Shown: positions 17,552-25,689, numbered from the stretch's first letter. The stretch is DNA of 64,000 nucleotides from Candidatus Anstonella stagnisolia (GCA_902384585.1 CABMCJ010000004.1:834086-898085); one strand, 5' to 3'. Notes: generated by a model from the letters alone, not told the origin. Made by a program: numbers and translations.

Positions 17552-18109
17552 ATGAGGGAAAAGCAAATCTTCATTTTCCTTGCTCTCGTGTGCGCAGGGC
17601 TCACTTCCGCGGCAGTGGGAGATGAAGTGCGCGCAGCAGTAAGTTCCCTCTGCTCAGGCTTGCAGGGAATGCTCCCGATAGCCGCAATGCTCATGATAGT
17701 CCTTGGCGCCGTGATATACGCAGCCGGCCAGACAATGGGCGCAGAAACGCGCGCCCGCGCGAACGTGTGGGCAACCGCAGCACTTACAGGCGCCCTAATG
17801 TCCATTCTCATAGTCGCAGTTTCCCAGCCGCTTCTCAATGCCCTTTATCCAGGAATAAGCTGCTCAGGCGAAGCCCCTGCGCAAAATCTTGTTTGTGGAG
17901 GCACAGATTGCGGGTCGCCCGGGGGCGCATGCTGCGGAAATTCCTGCCCAGTGCAGGGGCAAGTGTGCTGCAATAACAACCTATGTGCAGCAGGGCAAAT
18001 ATGCGATGCCAACACATGCCGCACCCCCAACTGCTATGGTGCGTATTGCGCATACAACTGCTGCGGCCCAGATGACTGCAGGCGGGGCCAGTGCCAAGCG
18101 CCCAAATAA
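17552..18109 (+). CDS. VirB2/TrbC-like pilin with Cys-rich C-terminal tail (paralogue A)
   Basis: A 185-residue secreted pilin-like protein. A signal peptide (about 1-21) precedes a VirB2/TrbC-type core of two hydrophobic helices flanking a short basic loop (core ends near residue 110). The core block SLCSGLQGMLPIAAMLMIVL, the loop GQTMGAETRARANVWATAAL and the second helix are nearly identical to paralogues at 18748 and 25690. A tail of about 75 residues with many cysteines follows (CCGNSC, CCNNNLC, CGPDDC motifs), likely disulphide-bonded outside the cell. The ATG at 17552 starts a clear signal peptide. Confidence 0.75.
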   Translation: MREKQIFIFLALVCAGLTSAAVGDEVRAAVSSLCSGLQGMLPIAAMLMIVLGAVIYAAGQTMGAETRARANVWATAALTGALMSILIVAVSQPLLNALYPGISCSGEAPAQNLVCGGTDCGSPGGACCGNSCPVQGQVCCNNNLCAAGQICDANTCRTPNCYGAYCAYNCCGPDDCRRGQCQAPK

Positions 18110-18191
18110 CCTTTTAATCCTTCATTGCCAAATACCCCTACAATCCTCTAATGTGAATAATCCCAAAGGAAATGTTTAGGAAGTGGTTCAA

Positions 18192-18680
18192 ATGGCAAAA
18201 ATTACAGTACCTGCAATAGTTGAAGGCGGCAAGGCAACCGCAGGCCCGCCCATAGGCCCAACTCTCGCCCCTCTAGGCGTGAATATCGCCCAAGTGGTCG
18301 CGGAGATAAACAAGAAGACCGCTCCCTTTGTAGGCATAAAGGTGCCAGTAAAGATAATCGTTGACAAGGCAACAAAAACCTACGAAGTGGAAGTAGGCAG
18401 CCCTGCAACAGGCGAACTCATAAAGAAGGAGCTTGGCATTGAAAAAGGGCGCAAGGGCGGCGCAGAGGACCCCAAGACAGTGGGCGACATTTCCCTCGAA
18501 GTCGCAATGAAAATCGCGAAAATGAAGCGCGGCGGCTCCCTCTCAAAGTCCCTAAAGGACGGCGTAAAGGAAGTTCTCGGCAGCTGCGTATCGCTAGGCA
18601 TAACGTGCGGCAAAAAGGATGCCCGCGAAACAATAAAAGAAATAGAAGAAGGCAAGCACGACAGCACTCTTGCCTCCTGA
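18192..18680 (+). CDS. rpl11: Ribosomal protein uL11
   Basis: A 162-residue large-subunit protein that binds the GTPase-associated region of 23S rRNA. It shows VEGGKATAGPPIGPTLAPLG, VPVKIIVDKATKTYEVEVGSP and a C-terminal domain with SLGITC. ATG at 18192 is preferred over GTG at 18183, since AGGAAGTGG then acts as the ribosome site. It stands alone here, outside the common archaeal L11-L1-L10 operon. Confidence 0.95.
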   Translation: MAKITVPAIVEGGKATAGPPIGPTLAPLGVNIAQVVAEINKKTAPFVGIKVPVKIIVDKATKTYEVEVGSPATGELIKKELGIEKGRKGGAEDPKTVGDISLEVAMKIAKMKRGGSLSKSLKDGVKEVLGSCVSLGITCGKKDARETIKEIEEGKHDSTLAS

Positions 18681-18747
18681 ATTTTCTCTTCTTTTTATTT
18701 ATTTAAAGTTCCCACTAGCCTAGCCAATAAAAAGAAAAAAGAAGCGC

Positions 18748-20037
18748 CTATCTGTTGCATCTTCCGCCAACACACTGCGCACCCGCATTCGCGCAGTCTG
18801 CATCTTCATCACAGAACCCGTTATTCCCATTCTTTACCCTGCAATGCTTAACCGCCCCGTTTAATTGGTCCGGTATGCACACATTGAACGCCCCAATCAT
18901 GCAGCATTCGCTGTTGCTTGTGCATTGCCCATTGCCAGCGAAATTAGCACAGCATTTATTTCCAGTGCATATTATGTCATTGAACTGGTTCTGGCAACAG
19001 TTGCCTGCGCCTGCCCCCACGCAAGCCGCTCCTGCCTGCACGCATGCAGCAGTGCATACGTTATTGACGCAATTGCCTCCTGTGCATTGTTGATCTGCGG
19101 ATGAGCCGCAGGTTGCACCAAGCTGCCCATTCCCGCCACAGCCGTTGTTATTGCACGAAACCAAATTCCCGGTGCATTGCAAATCGTGCGCGCCTCCGCA
19201 AGCCGCAGTCCGCTGCCCGTTCCCGCCGCAGAAATTATTGTTGCATGCGTATAATTCCCCATTTGGCCCGCAGTTGGCATCTCCTGCCAATCCGCAGGAA
19301 TCCCCATACGCTCCCAGCCCTGCTGCCCTGCATCCCGCAGCCCCGCAAACTGGCATATTTCCCACGCATGGGCATCCTCCATTGCACTGGTCTGCCGGCA
19401 CCACGCAGTTTGCACCGCATTGAACATTAGGAGCAGCGCACTGCGCTGGCGCAGCACAAACATTGTTCCCGTTGCATTGCAATCCGTTCTGGCATGCCGG
19501 CGCATTTGCGCAGCACGCCTGCCCGTTCCCGCCGCATTGAGGCTGCTGCTGCGCGACCTCGCATTTTCCATTCACCTGCTGCAATCCTGCGCAGCATGGG
19601 ATTCCTGCAACAACATCCGCGCCCTGTGCAGTGCACTGGCACGTTCCCTGAACGCACGCGCCGCTTGCGCAGCATCCGTTATTGCCGCCGCAATTCCCTG
19701 CTATTGGCACCTGGCAGCCTGCGCACCCGCTCACTCCAGGATAAATCGCATTAAGCACCGGCGGTGCAACCACAACAATAAGGACAGAAATAAGCGCACC
19801 TGTAAGGGCCGCGGTTGCCCACACGTTCGCCCTTGCCCTTGTCTCAGCGCCCATTACCTGCCCGGCAGCATAAATGACGCCCGCAAGCACCACCATGAGC
19901 ATGGCTGCAACCGGCAATATGCCCTTTACCCCGTCGCACAGCTGGCCAGCAGTATTTGTGACATCATTAACGCCCTGCGCAAAAGAAAAGCCAAAAACAA
20001 AAAGTGCAATAACAAAAAGTGTGTTGATTTGTTTCAT
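18748..20037 (-). CDS. VirB2/TrbC-like pilin with very long Cys-rich tail (paralogue B)
   Basis: A 429-residue protein with a signal peptide (ending near FAQG), the same two-helix VirB2-like core as paralogues A and C (about 30-105), and a 320-residue extracellular tail. The tail holds dozens of Cys with Gly/Asn-rich spacers, such as CGGNGQACC, CTSNSECC and CDEDADCANAGAQC. These C-x5-C-type modules recur in other secreted proteins of the window. The tail is far too large for a normal conjugative pilin, so it may be a decorated tip or minor pilin. It faces uL11 convergently and is divergent from the PQQ protein. Confidence 0.75.
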   Translation of the reverse strand: MKQINTLFVIALFVFGFSFAQGVNDVTNTAGQLCDGVKGILPVAAMLMVVLAGVIYAAGQVMGAETRARANVWATAALTGALISVLIVVVAPPVLNAIYPGVSGCAGCQVPIAGNCGGNNGCCASGACVQGTCQCTAQGADVVAGIPCCAGLQQVNGKCEVAQQQPQCGGNGQACCANAPACQNGLQCNGNNVCAAPAQCAAPNVQCGANCVVPADQCNGGCPCVGNMPVCGAAGCRAAGLGAYGDSCGLAGDANCGPNGELYACNNNFCGGNGQRTAACGGAHDLQCTGNLVSCNNNGCGGNGQLGATCGSSADQQCTGGNCVNNVCTAACVQAGAACVGAGAGNCCQNQFNDIICTGNKCCANFAGNGQCTSNSECCMIGAFNVCIPDQLNGAVKHCRVKNGNNGFCDEDADCANAGAQCVGGRCNR

Positions 20038-20137
20038 GCGGGCATTACTTGCCCAACTTTTATTAACATTTCCAATCCTGCCCGCCTGCCGCCCTCACTT
20101 TTTTAAATCGCGCGTGGAAATACCTTCTGGTGCTCGC

Positions 20138-21775
20138 ATGAAAAAACTCGCAATTCTCGCCCTTTTTCTCCTATGCAGCACGCTTTTTGCAGGCGTGAAA
20201 TGGACGTATTCCGCAGGCGCCCCACTTGCATATTCCCCCGCATCGGACTCAAACGGGATTTATTTCTCTTCAGACGACGGCAAGGCGCACGCGCTTTCGA
20301 ATTCAGGAAGGCTTCTCTGGTCGCACATTTTCCCCTCAAAGGTCACGACGAATGCCGCGCTCATTTCCGATAAGGCATTTTTCGGCACTTCGGACCTGTA
20401 CCTGGACGCGCTTTCCGCAGCAAACGGGAAACTTCTCTGGCAGTCAAAGCTAAATGCAACCCCCACCTCAATCGCAACTACCCCCAACCTGCTTTTCATA
20501 ACAAGCGGCGGCTCGCTTAGCGCGCTTGAGCCCTCAAACGGCAGCCTCGTATGGTCAGTGCAATTGGGCGCCCATTGCTCCACTGCAGGCGTTTCAAATT
20601 CTTATGTTTTTGCGGCATGCGATGATTTCCTCCATGCGCTTTCCCTTTCAAACGGCAGGCGCGCGTGGTCGGCAAAAACAGGCGCAATATGGAATTCAGT
20701 GCCGCAAGTTTCCGCAGGCGTGCTTTATGCCGGCAGCACGGATGGGAAGCTCTATGCGCTTGACGAGAATACCGGCCTAACCCGCTGGACTTCCCAGGCA
20801 AACGGCTGGATTTCCTCCACGCCCCGCATAGGTTCAAATGCAATTTATTTCGGCTCAAACGACGGGTATGTTTATTCAATTGACTCCTCAAACGGCAATC
20901 CCCGCTGGAAATACAAGACAGGCGAGGCAGTATGGTCCTATCCTGCGCTCATAGCTTCCGGCTCAACGCAACTTTTGCTTGCAGGCAGCAACGACGCGAA
21001 ACTCTACGTTTTTGACGCCAAAAGCGGCGACCTGAAATTCACTTATGCCGCAAGCGACTGGGTAACAAGCGTGCTTGCGCTTGGAAACAACGCAATAATT
21101 TTCTCGCGCGATGGCAAGGTAGTTTCCCTTTCAGTTTCCCCTGCCTGCAGCATAGAAAGCCCACAGCCAGGCTCCCTCATAGGAGATGCGGAACTTCAAA
21201 TTTCCGGCAAATCCTTTTCTTCCGCCCCATCCTCACTTTCCACATACGTGCGCGTGAATAACGGCGTGTGGATGGAGGCAGGCCCAGGCACGAAATGGAG
21301 CATCCCATACGACCCATCCTCCCTCGCATACGGTGGCGTGAAAATAGAGTGCAGCGCAACTGATTCCACAATGCAGGACCGCTCCTCTTCCATCTTTGAA
21401 ATAACAGCCGTAAAGTCCCCCAACGCGCCAGGTGCAATCCTTAAAATTTCCGCGCCCCAAAGCGCAAAAGCAGGCGATAAGTTCCAGGTTTCAGTTACTG
21501 ATTCCAGCAACAAGCCGCTTTCAAACGTCATAATACTGTTTGAGGGAAGGAACATAACTGCAAACAGCCCCTTCACCCTTTCGCCCTCCTCATCGGGCAG
21601 CCTGCAGATTGCAGCAACGAAAAAAGGCTACGCGACTGCATATGCGACCGTGAGCGTGCAGGGAAACGAAATTTACTTCTATGCAATAGGGCTTGTTCTA
21701 ATCGCAGCAGCATTCTTCTACTTTAAGGGAAGGAAAAAAGAGCAGGCTCCGGCAGTGCCCGCCAAGGCAATTTAA
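20138..21775 (+). CDS. Membrane-anchored PQQ-type beta-propeller protein
   Basis: A 545-residue exported protein with signal peptide MKKLAILALFLLCSTLFAG. It has seven or eight PQQ/BamB-like propeller repeats (pattern GSxDGklYALdxxtGxxrWxyxtgg, about 25-350), then two Ig-like regions. A C-terminal membrane helix (about 510-530) ends in a KGRKK tail. It probably acts as an extracellular scaffold or adhesion protein. No quinone-dehydrogenase catalytic residues were noted. The ATG at 20138 follows TTTTTTAAATCG at the right distance. Confidence 0.8.
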   Translation: MKKLAILALFLLCSTLFAGVKWTYSAGAPLAYSPASDSNGIYFSSDDGKAHALSNSGRLLWSHIFPSKVTTNAALISDKAFFGTSDLYLDALSAANGKLLWQSKLNATPTSIATTPNLLFITSGGSLSALEPSNGSLVWSVQLGAHCSTAGVSNSYVFAACDDFLHALSLSNGRRAWSAKTGAIWNSVPQVSAGVLYAGSTDGKLYALDENTGLTRWTSQANGWISSTPRIGSNAIYFGSNDGYVYSIDSSNGNPRWKYKTGEAVWSYPALIASGSTQLLLAGSNDAKLYVFDAKSGDLKFTYAASDWVTSVLALGNNAIIFSRDGKVVSLSVSPACSIESPQPGSLIGDAELQISGKSFSSAPSSLSTYVRVNNGVWMEAGPGTKWSIPYDPSSLAYGGVKIECSATDSTMQDRSSSIFEITAVKSPNAPGAILKISAPQSAKAGDKFQVSVTDSSNKPLSNVIILFEGRNITANSPFTLSPSSSGSLQIAATKKGYATAYATVSVQGNEIYFYAIGLVLIAAAFFYFKGRKKEQAPAVPAKAI

Positions 21776-21818
21776 CCAGTATCTAACCTACCGTAGCCTA
21801 TGCATTAAAAATAACGCA

Positions 21819-21881
21819 CGTTTTGCTGCGCAAAACGGCGCCCCTTTTTCGCGGAGCGAAAAAGAGGGAAAAGAAAGGCGC
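21819..21881. repeat. Tandem-hairpin repeat, copy 1
   Basis: Hairpin CGTTTTGC-TGC-GCAAAACG (21819-21837) is followed directly by a second hairpin, CTTTTTCGC-GGA-GCGAAAAAG (21844-21864). The second stem is flanked by CCC and A-GGG and closed by GCGCC...GGCGC. The second half matches copy 2 at 55994-56030 in stem, flanks and closing helix while the loop and lower stem differ. It lies between the convergent PQQ and spt5 genes, where it could also serve as a transcription stop. Confidence 0.65.
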
Positions 21882-21900
21882 ACCAAACCCGCCAATATGC

Positions 21901-22350
21901 CTACTGGTCCTCGGCTTTTTGGTACAATTTTATTATGCTGGATTTTATTGTGACCGGAATGGGCACAGCCGCATCCGTAAGCTCCACTGTGAGCTCTTCC
22001 TTGTTCTCGTCCATCTTGAGAACCCTTGCCCTTTCTCCCTTGAACGGGCCGGATGTGAGCTCCACAATGTCTCCCTTGGAAATGTTCGCAAGCGCGGGCT
22101 TTACTGCCTGCACTAAATTGTCTATTTCGCTCACGTCCATCTGCTTTGCAAGCACTCCTTTTATGTGCGGAATCCTCAAGCCTGCCTGGCGTATCGCAAC
22201 TTCGCTTTCAGCTTCCGCAATAATGTAGCCGCGCAAATCCTCAAAATGCGCAATCGCAAAAATCGGCAAATTTTCCTTGTGTATTTTCTTTGAGAGCATC
22301 TCTATTACGACTCTCTCCTGCCCTGCCGTGACTTTGTATACAAATATCAT
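21901..22350 (-). CDS. spt5: Transcription elongation factor Spt5
   Basis: A 149-residue archaeal Spt5/NusG-type factor that closes the RNA polymerase clamp with Spt4. The NGN domain (about 1-85) contains the FEDLRGYIIAEAE region. A KOW domain (about 92-145) has GDIVELTSGPFKGERARV. It lies 11 nt after secE and downstream of ftsZ, a known archaeal arrangement. Confidence 0.95.
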   Translation of the reverse strand: MIFVYKVTAGQERVVIEMLSKKIHKENLPIFAIAHFEDLRGYIIAEAESEVAIRQAGLRIPHIKGVLAKQMDVSEIDNLVQAVKPALANISKGDIVELTSGPFKGERARVLKMDENKEELTVELTDAAVPIPVTIKSSIIKLYQKAEDQ

Positions 22351-22360
22351 TTCAATCTCC

Positions 22361-22534
22361 TCATATCAAGTGGAACACGAACGAAATTATTATGCCAACT
22401 ACCCCTACAACTACCATTCCCGCCGCGGTTATTTTCGCAATTTTCTCATACTCGCTTCTCCTCGGCTTTGTCGCAACCGCGAGCACCCTCGCAGAGCGCG
22501 AAATGAAATCCCTTATTGTGAATGCAATATCCAT
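22361..22534 (-). CDS. secE: Preprotein translocase subunit SecE
   Basis: A 57-residue tail-anchored subunit of the Sec61/SecYEG channel, starting MDIAFTIRDF. The amphipathic helix with the conserved VATKPRRSEYEKIAK leads into one membrane helix (VVVGVVGIIISFVFHLI). The size and the basic/Tyr-Glu hinge are classic for archaeal SecE. The gene sits between ftsZ (stop at 22544) and spt5 (start at 22350), which supports the call. Confidence 0.93.
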   Translation of the reverse strand: MDIAFTIRDFISRSARVLAVATKPRRSEYEKIAKITAAGMVVVGVVGIIISFVFHLI

Positions 22535-22543
22535 ATTTTCACC

Positions 22544-23632
22544 TTAGTTTATCAGGTCCAGCTCAAGCTCTTCTGCTTTCGTGCTTGTGTGCTCAAGGGT
22601 GTACTGCGGGAATTTCGTGCCCGCGATTACCACGAGGACCCTTATTGAGGATTTCTGCATTGCCTTCTCAATCCTTGCGCCCCATATTATGTGCGAGGAT
22701 GGGTCAATCCTCCTTGACACTTCCGCAACTATGAGCTCTGCTTCCTTCAGTGTCATGTCCTCTCCGCCCTGCACGTTTATGAGCGCCTTGTTCGCAGTTG
22801 AAACGTCAACATCCAGCAATGGCGAGTTCATTGCAGTCTCAATCGCGATTAACGCCCTCTGGTCAGGCTTTGCATCCACTGATGCCTCCCCAATCCCAAC
22901 TACTGCACATCCCGAAGATGCAAGTATGGTTCTCAGGTCCGCATAATCCAGATTTACCAATCCCGCCTTTGTGATGAGTTCCGCAATGCCTTTTACGGCG
23001 CCTGCCAATACCTCGTCAGATACCTTGAACGCTGTATTCAACGGAAGGTCCGGCGCAATCGAAAGCAATTTGTCATTCGGAACTACGATTACCGTGTCCG
23101 CCTGCCTCTTGAGTTTATCCAATCCCTCAAGCGCATTCTGGAACCTTATTTTTCCCTCTGAAGAGAAAGGCAATGTAACAACCGCAATCGTGAGTGCGCC
23201 CGCAGCCTTTGCAGCTTCCGCAATAATGTGCGCGCTGCCCGTTCCGGTTCCTCCTCCCATTCCGCACGCGATAAACACCATTGTCGCATCCGAAAGCGCA
23301 GCCTTTATGTCCGCAGCGCTTTCCTTTGCGGCGTTCTCGCCCACAGAGGGATTTGAGCCTGCGCCCATTCCCCTTGTAAGCTGCTTTCCAAGGAGTATCT
23401 TCTTGTCCGCGCGCATCTTCACGAGGTGCTGCACGTCCGTGTTCATTGCAACGAATTTTACGCCGTCAATCCCTATTTCGTACATCCTGTTCATTGTGTT
23501 GCAGCCGCTTCCGCCCGTGCCCACGACGTATATCTTAGGCTTTGAGCTCTCTATGAACTTGAAAAGCTCCTCGTCCTCCTTTGAAACAATAATCCCCTGC
23601 GGGATGTGCGATTCAATATTATCCAGTCCCAA
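22544..23632 (-). CDS. ftsZ: Cell division protein FtsZ
   Basis: A 362-residue tubulin-like GTPase of the division ring. Motifs include VVGTGGSGCNTMNRM, FVAMNTDVQHL, the tubulin signature GGGTGTGSAHI and the T7-loop region NLDYADLRTIL. The C-terminal domain ends at about 345, with no long tail. It is the first gene of the ftsZ-secE-spt5 run. The protein supports FtsZ-based rather than ESCRT-based division in this organism. Confidence 0.97.
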   Translation of the reverse strand: MGLDNIESHIPQGIIVSKEDEELFKFIESSKPKIYVVGTGGSGCNTMNRMYEIGIDGVKFVAMNTDVQHLVKMRADKKILLGKQLTRGMGAGSNPSVGENAAKESAADIKAALSDATMVFIACGMGGGTGTGSAHIIAEAAKAAGALTIAVVTLPFSSEGKIRFQNALEGLDKLKRQADTVIVVPNDKLLSIAPDLPLNTAFKVSDEVLAGAVKGIAELITKAGLVNLDYADLRTILASSGCAVVGIGEASVDAKPDQRALIAIETAMNSPLLDVDVSTANKALINVQGGEDMTLKEAELIVAEVSRRIDPSSHIIWGARIEKAMQKSSIRVLVVIAGTKFPQYTLEHTSTKAEELELDLIN

Positions 23633-23698
23633 AATACCAACCTGTTATTCTCTGCCCAGCTAGGGGCGTTTATTACGGCTTTATTTTGCAACGAAGGT

Positions 23699-24802
23699 TT
23701 ATATCTGTTGCTTTTCATTCTGCCTTAGCGGAAAATAAACGAAGTGGCTATTGTCAGTAAATTCCCGGAAGCGTTCCCTCAATAAAAAGACGAGCGTATT
23801 ATTTTTCATAAATTCAGGAACTTCATATCCACCGCCATCAAAATCCTCAACTCTCCATTGGCGATAATGCCCGCCATTGCCCGCGCAAACCACGCTGCGC
23901 CTTCCCAGCAAATCCCCGATAAGGTTCCTTGCAAAAAAGGCAGGATTTCCATCAAAGTAATGCGAGTAAAGGTTCCAATTTTGGTACCTCATACTTTCCC
24001 GCTCAAAAGCCCCCTTAGCCTTAAATTGCTCCGCCAATGCGGAAATAATCGCCCCAATTAACATCGCAAGGTGCGCATTTGCCCTGTCTTTCTGCCTCCC
24101 TTGCGGCATGTTTTTTATATGCTCAACCAACTCCTTCATCGCAACTCCGTCAACTTCAAAAAACACAGGAACTCCTTCTCTCTCGTGGTAATTCGCTTCG
24201 GGGTGGTCCATCAGAAGCCCGGCAGCGCGAACTTTCTTTGCTGCTTCTTTCAGTCCCTTGCAAACTGACCTTTCCCTGGCATCGCTTTTCAACCTCAAAT
24301 AATCCCAACTCCTGCCGCTCTCCATCAACTCGCGGAATTTCCCAAGCGCCTCTTGCTTTCGCGCAATTGCCCCGTTTCCATCAGGCACAAATTCCGTGTA
24401 AAGCCGCACCTCCATTTTCCCTTCCCTGCCTTCGCAAAAGCGCAGCGCATGCACTTTTGGGAAATGTTGGGGGAAAAGCACGTTTGCAAGCCGCATAAAA
24501 TGAAAATTCAGCACCTGCCCCGCCATTGTTCCGGACCAGAAACGCCTTACTGCTACGCCGAGGTCATGACTGCGCGAACCCCTTACCTGTTTCTTATGCG
24601 CGCTTGCAACATCAACAGGTTCATTATCCCTTAACATAGCCAGCCTCCTCTCCGCAAGCCCGTTTCTCTCAATAAGCGAGCGAAAGAACGGATTGCCCGT
24701 CTTGTTTATCCGAAAAACAGTTGCCTCTTCACCCGTGCAAATTTTAGTGCGGCTGCTGGCTTTTACTGCAGGGAAATCTTTCGCTAGGCGGGCAAATTCC
24801 AT
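23699..24802 (-). CDS. Protein with kinase-like region, unknown function
   Basis: A 367-residue soluble protein that is not firmly recognised. Midway it has LLMDHPEANYHEREGVPVF followed by FEVDGVA, which resembles the catalytic and metal-binding loops of Rio/APH-type kinases (HxDxxxxN...DxD), and an upstream CTGEEATVFRI strand pair. This is a weak inference. The ATG at 24802 is chosen because it lies 35 nt beyond TTTATAAA (24837-24844); longer in-frame starts would precede the promoter and run into the SRP RNA on the other strand. Confidence 0.6.
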   Translation of the reverse strand: MEFARLAKDFPAVKASSRTKICTGEEATVFRINKTGNPFFRSLIERNGLAERRLAMLRDNEPVDVASAHKKQVRGSRSHDLGVAVRRFWSGTMAGQVLNFHFMRLANVLFPQHFPKVHALRFCEGREGKMEVRLYTEFVPDGNGAIARKQEALGKFRELMESGRSWDYLRLKSDARERSVCKGLKEAAKKVRAAGLLMDHPEANYHEREGVPVFFEVDGVAMKELVEHIKNMPQGRQKDRANAHLAMLIGAIISALAEQFKAKGAFERESMRYQNWNLYSHYFDGNPAFFARNLIGDLLGRRSVVCAGNGGHYRQWRVEDFDGGGYEVPEFMKNNTLVFLLRERFREFTDNSHFVYFPLRQNEKQQI

Positions 24803-24836
24803 AAACTTCAACTGTGTTAATTTATGGATTCCCGTC

Positions 24837-24844
24837 TTTATAAA
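24837..24844. promoter_or_regulatory. Palindromic TATA box shared by SRP RNA and the minus-strand gene
   Basis: TTTATAAA is a perfect palindrome placed between the SRP RNA (plus strand, predicted start near 24868) and the kinase-like gene (minus strand, ATG at 24802). One TBP site could drive both, as at 2300 and 35736. Confidence 0.5.
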
Positions 24845-24867
24845 TCCAGCACCAAAATAAGCGCAAT

Positions 24868-25165
24868 CTTCTTTAACTCCCTCCTGCATAATACCTCTGG
24901 CAGGATAGGTCGGGAAGGTAGGGGCTTCCTGTTGCTGCAAATCCCCTTTGGCAGGACCGAAAAGCCGCTGGCGCATTGCCGTTTTATCCGCTCAGGATTG
25001 CAAAAAGGCGTAGACGCTTTGCCCAGCCGGATGCAGTATGGCGTGAATCGGGCCAGGCCGGAAGGAGCAACCCTAAGCTTCATGGTGCGTGCTGGCTGGT
25101 AACAAGGCCGAGCTGATTTGCAAACACCGTCGCTTAAAGCCCATTGCCACAACGGCGATTCTTGC
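24868..25165 (+). ncRNA. Signal recognition particle RNA (7S RNA)
   Basis: The SRP54-binding helix 8 is visible at about 25050-25075: GGGCCAGGCCGGAAGGAGCA followed by ACCCTAAG, the archaeal consensus with its GGAA loop and asymmetric bulge. Upstream, the 5' region (24905-24975) can form the Alu-type helices 3 and 4. The remaining strands suit the long helix 5. The start is set from the TATA box at 24837-24844 and the end is only approximate, before the stop of the small zinc protein at 25185. It partners SRP54 encoded at the start of the window. Confidence 0.85.
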
Positions 25166-25184
25166 CACTTTATCGTATATCGTC

Positions 25185-25328
25185 TTACTGCGGCTTGTTT
25201 CCCTTAAGCTCTGCAAAGCATCCAGAGCAATAGGAATGCGTGAAGCCCTGCCTGTCCACCATCTGCTTCTGGTTCTGGCGCGTGAGCTCAGTGCTGCATT
25301 TTTCGCATTGTAGGAAATTGTTGTACAT
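25185..25328 (-). CDS. Small zinc-ribbon-like protein
   Basis: A 47-residue protein starting MYNNFLQCEKCSTELTRQ, with CEKC and CSGC pairs 27 residues apart that would form one zinc site. A leading Cys pair, a central charged stretch and GFTHSYCSGC suggest a treble-clef or ribbon fold. The reading frame is bounded by an ATG after a GAAGGTGTG-like ribosome site and a TAA. No family name is offered. It occupies the space between SRP RNA and tRNA-Ser. Confidence 0.65.
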   Translation of the reverse strand: MYNNFLQCEKCSTELTRQNQKQMVDRQGFTHSYCSGCFAELKGNKPQ

Positions 25329-25443
25329 TTTCACACCTTCGGAACTGGTCTCCTGCATTCAATTGTGCGCAAAAGAATAAAAACAAATTGCGCCCCATTC
25401 ATAGTGCGCTGGGGTCGCCTAGTGGTAGGGCGGCAGCCTGCTA

Positions 25444-25464
25444 GCTTGCTGCGATTGTGCAGAA
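25444..25464 (+). other. tRNA-Ser intron 1 (anticodon loop, 37/38)
   Basis: A 21-nt insertion after position 37, the canonical archaeal site. It holds a small CTGC-GATTGT-GCAG hairpin. The exact boundaries may shift by a base. Confidence 0.8.
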
Positions 25465-25498
25465 AGCTGTTTGGCCGAAAGGCCTTCGTGAGTTCGAA

Positions 25499-25595
25499 AA
25501 CCTAGGGGGGCATTATGGAGTCCGAAACTCCACCCTGAGGTTTCACCCCCCTCTTCGTATCCGAAGAACTGGTCTGAATCCTCTCTGGTTGAAAA
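25499..25595 (+). other. tRNA-Ser intron 2 (T loop, near 59/60)
   Basis: A 97-nt insertion between TTCGAA of the T loop and T60-CTCAC. AGGGGGG (25504-25510) pairs with CCCCCCT (25546-25552). Inside lies TGGAG-TCCGAAA-CTCCA, and after it TCTTCG-TATC-CGAAGA (25552-25567). It is homologous to the T-loop intron of tRNA-Met in this window. Boundaries are approximate to one or two bases. Confidence 0.85.
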
Positions 25596-25689
25596 TCTCA
25601 CTCCCGGCGTTTTTCTTTTTCCGCACCTCAGATAGTTATTTAAATCAATTCTCGTTATTATCCCCATTAACATTACGGAGGATGGTTCA

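Larger units (their letters stand above)
25408..25609 (+). tRNA. tRNA-Ser(GCT) with two introns
   Basis: Acceptor GCTGGGG (25408-25414) pairs with TCCCGGC (25602-25608), leaving discriminator G25609. The D arm is GCCT-AGTGGTA-GGGC. The anticodon stem GCAGC pairs with GCTGT (25466-25470), and the anticodon GCT is 25440-25442. The long variable arm TTGGCCGAAAGGCCTTC is typical of serine tRNA. The T stem GTGAG (25488-25492) pairs with CTCAC (25597-25601). Only by removing 25444-25464 and 25499-25595 does a normal class II tRNA result. A T-run follows at 25610. An AT-rich promoter (AATAAAAACAAATT) sits about 25-30 nt upstream. Confidence 0.92.

Noticed and set aside
25499-25595. Group I or group II self-splicing intron
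   Set aside because: At about 100 nt it is too short for either core and lacks the recognisable P3-P8 or domain V sequences; boundary bases do not fit group I rules.
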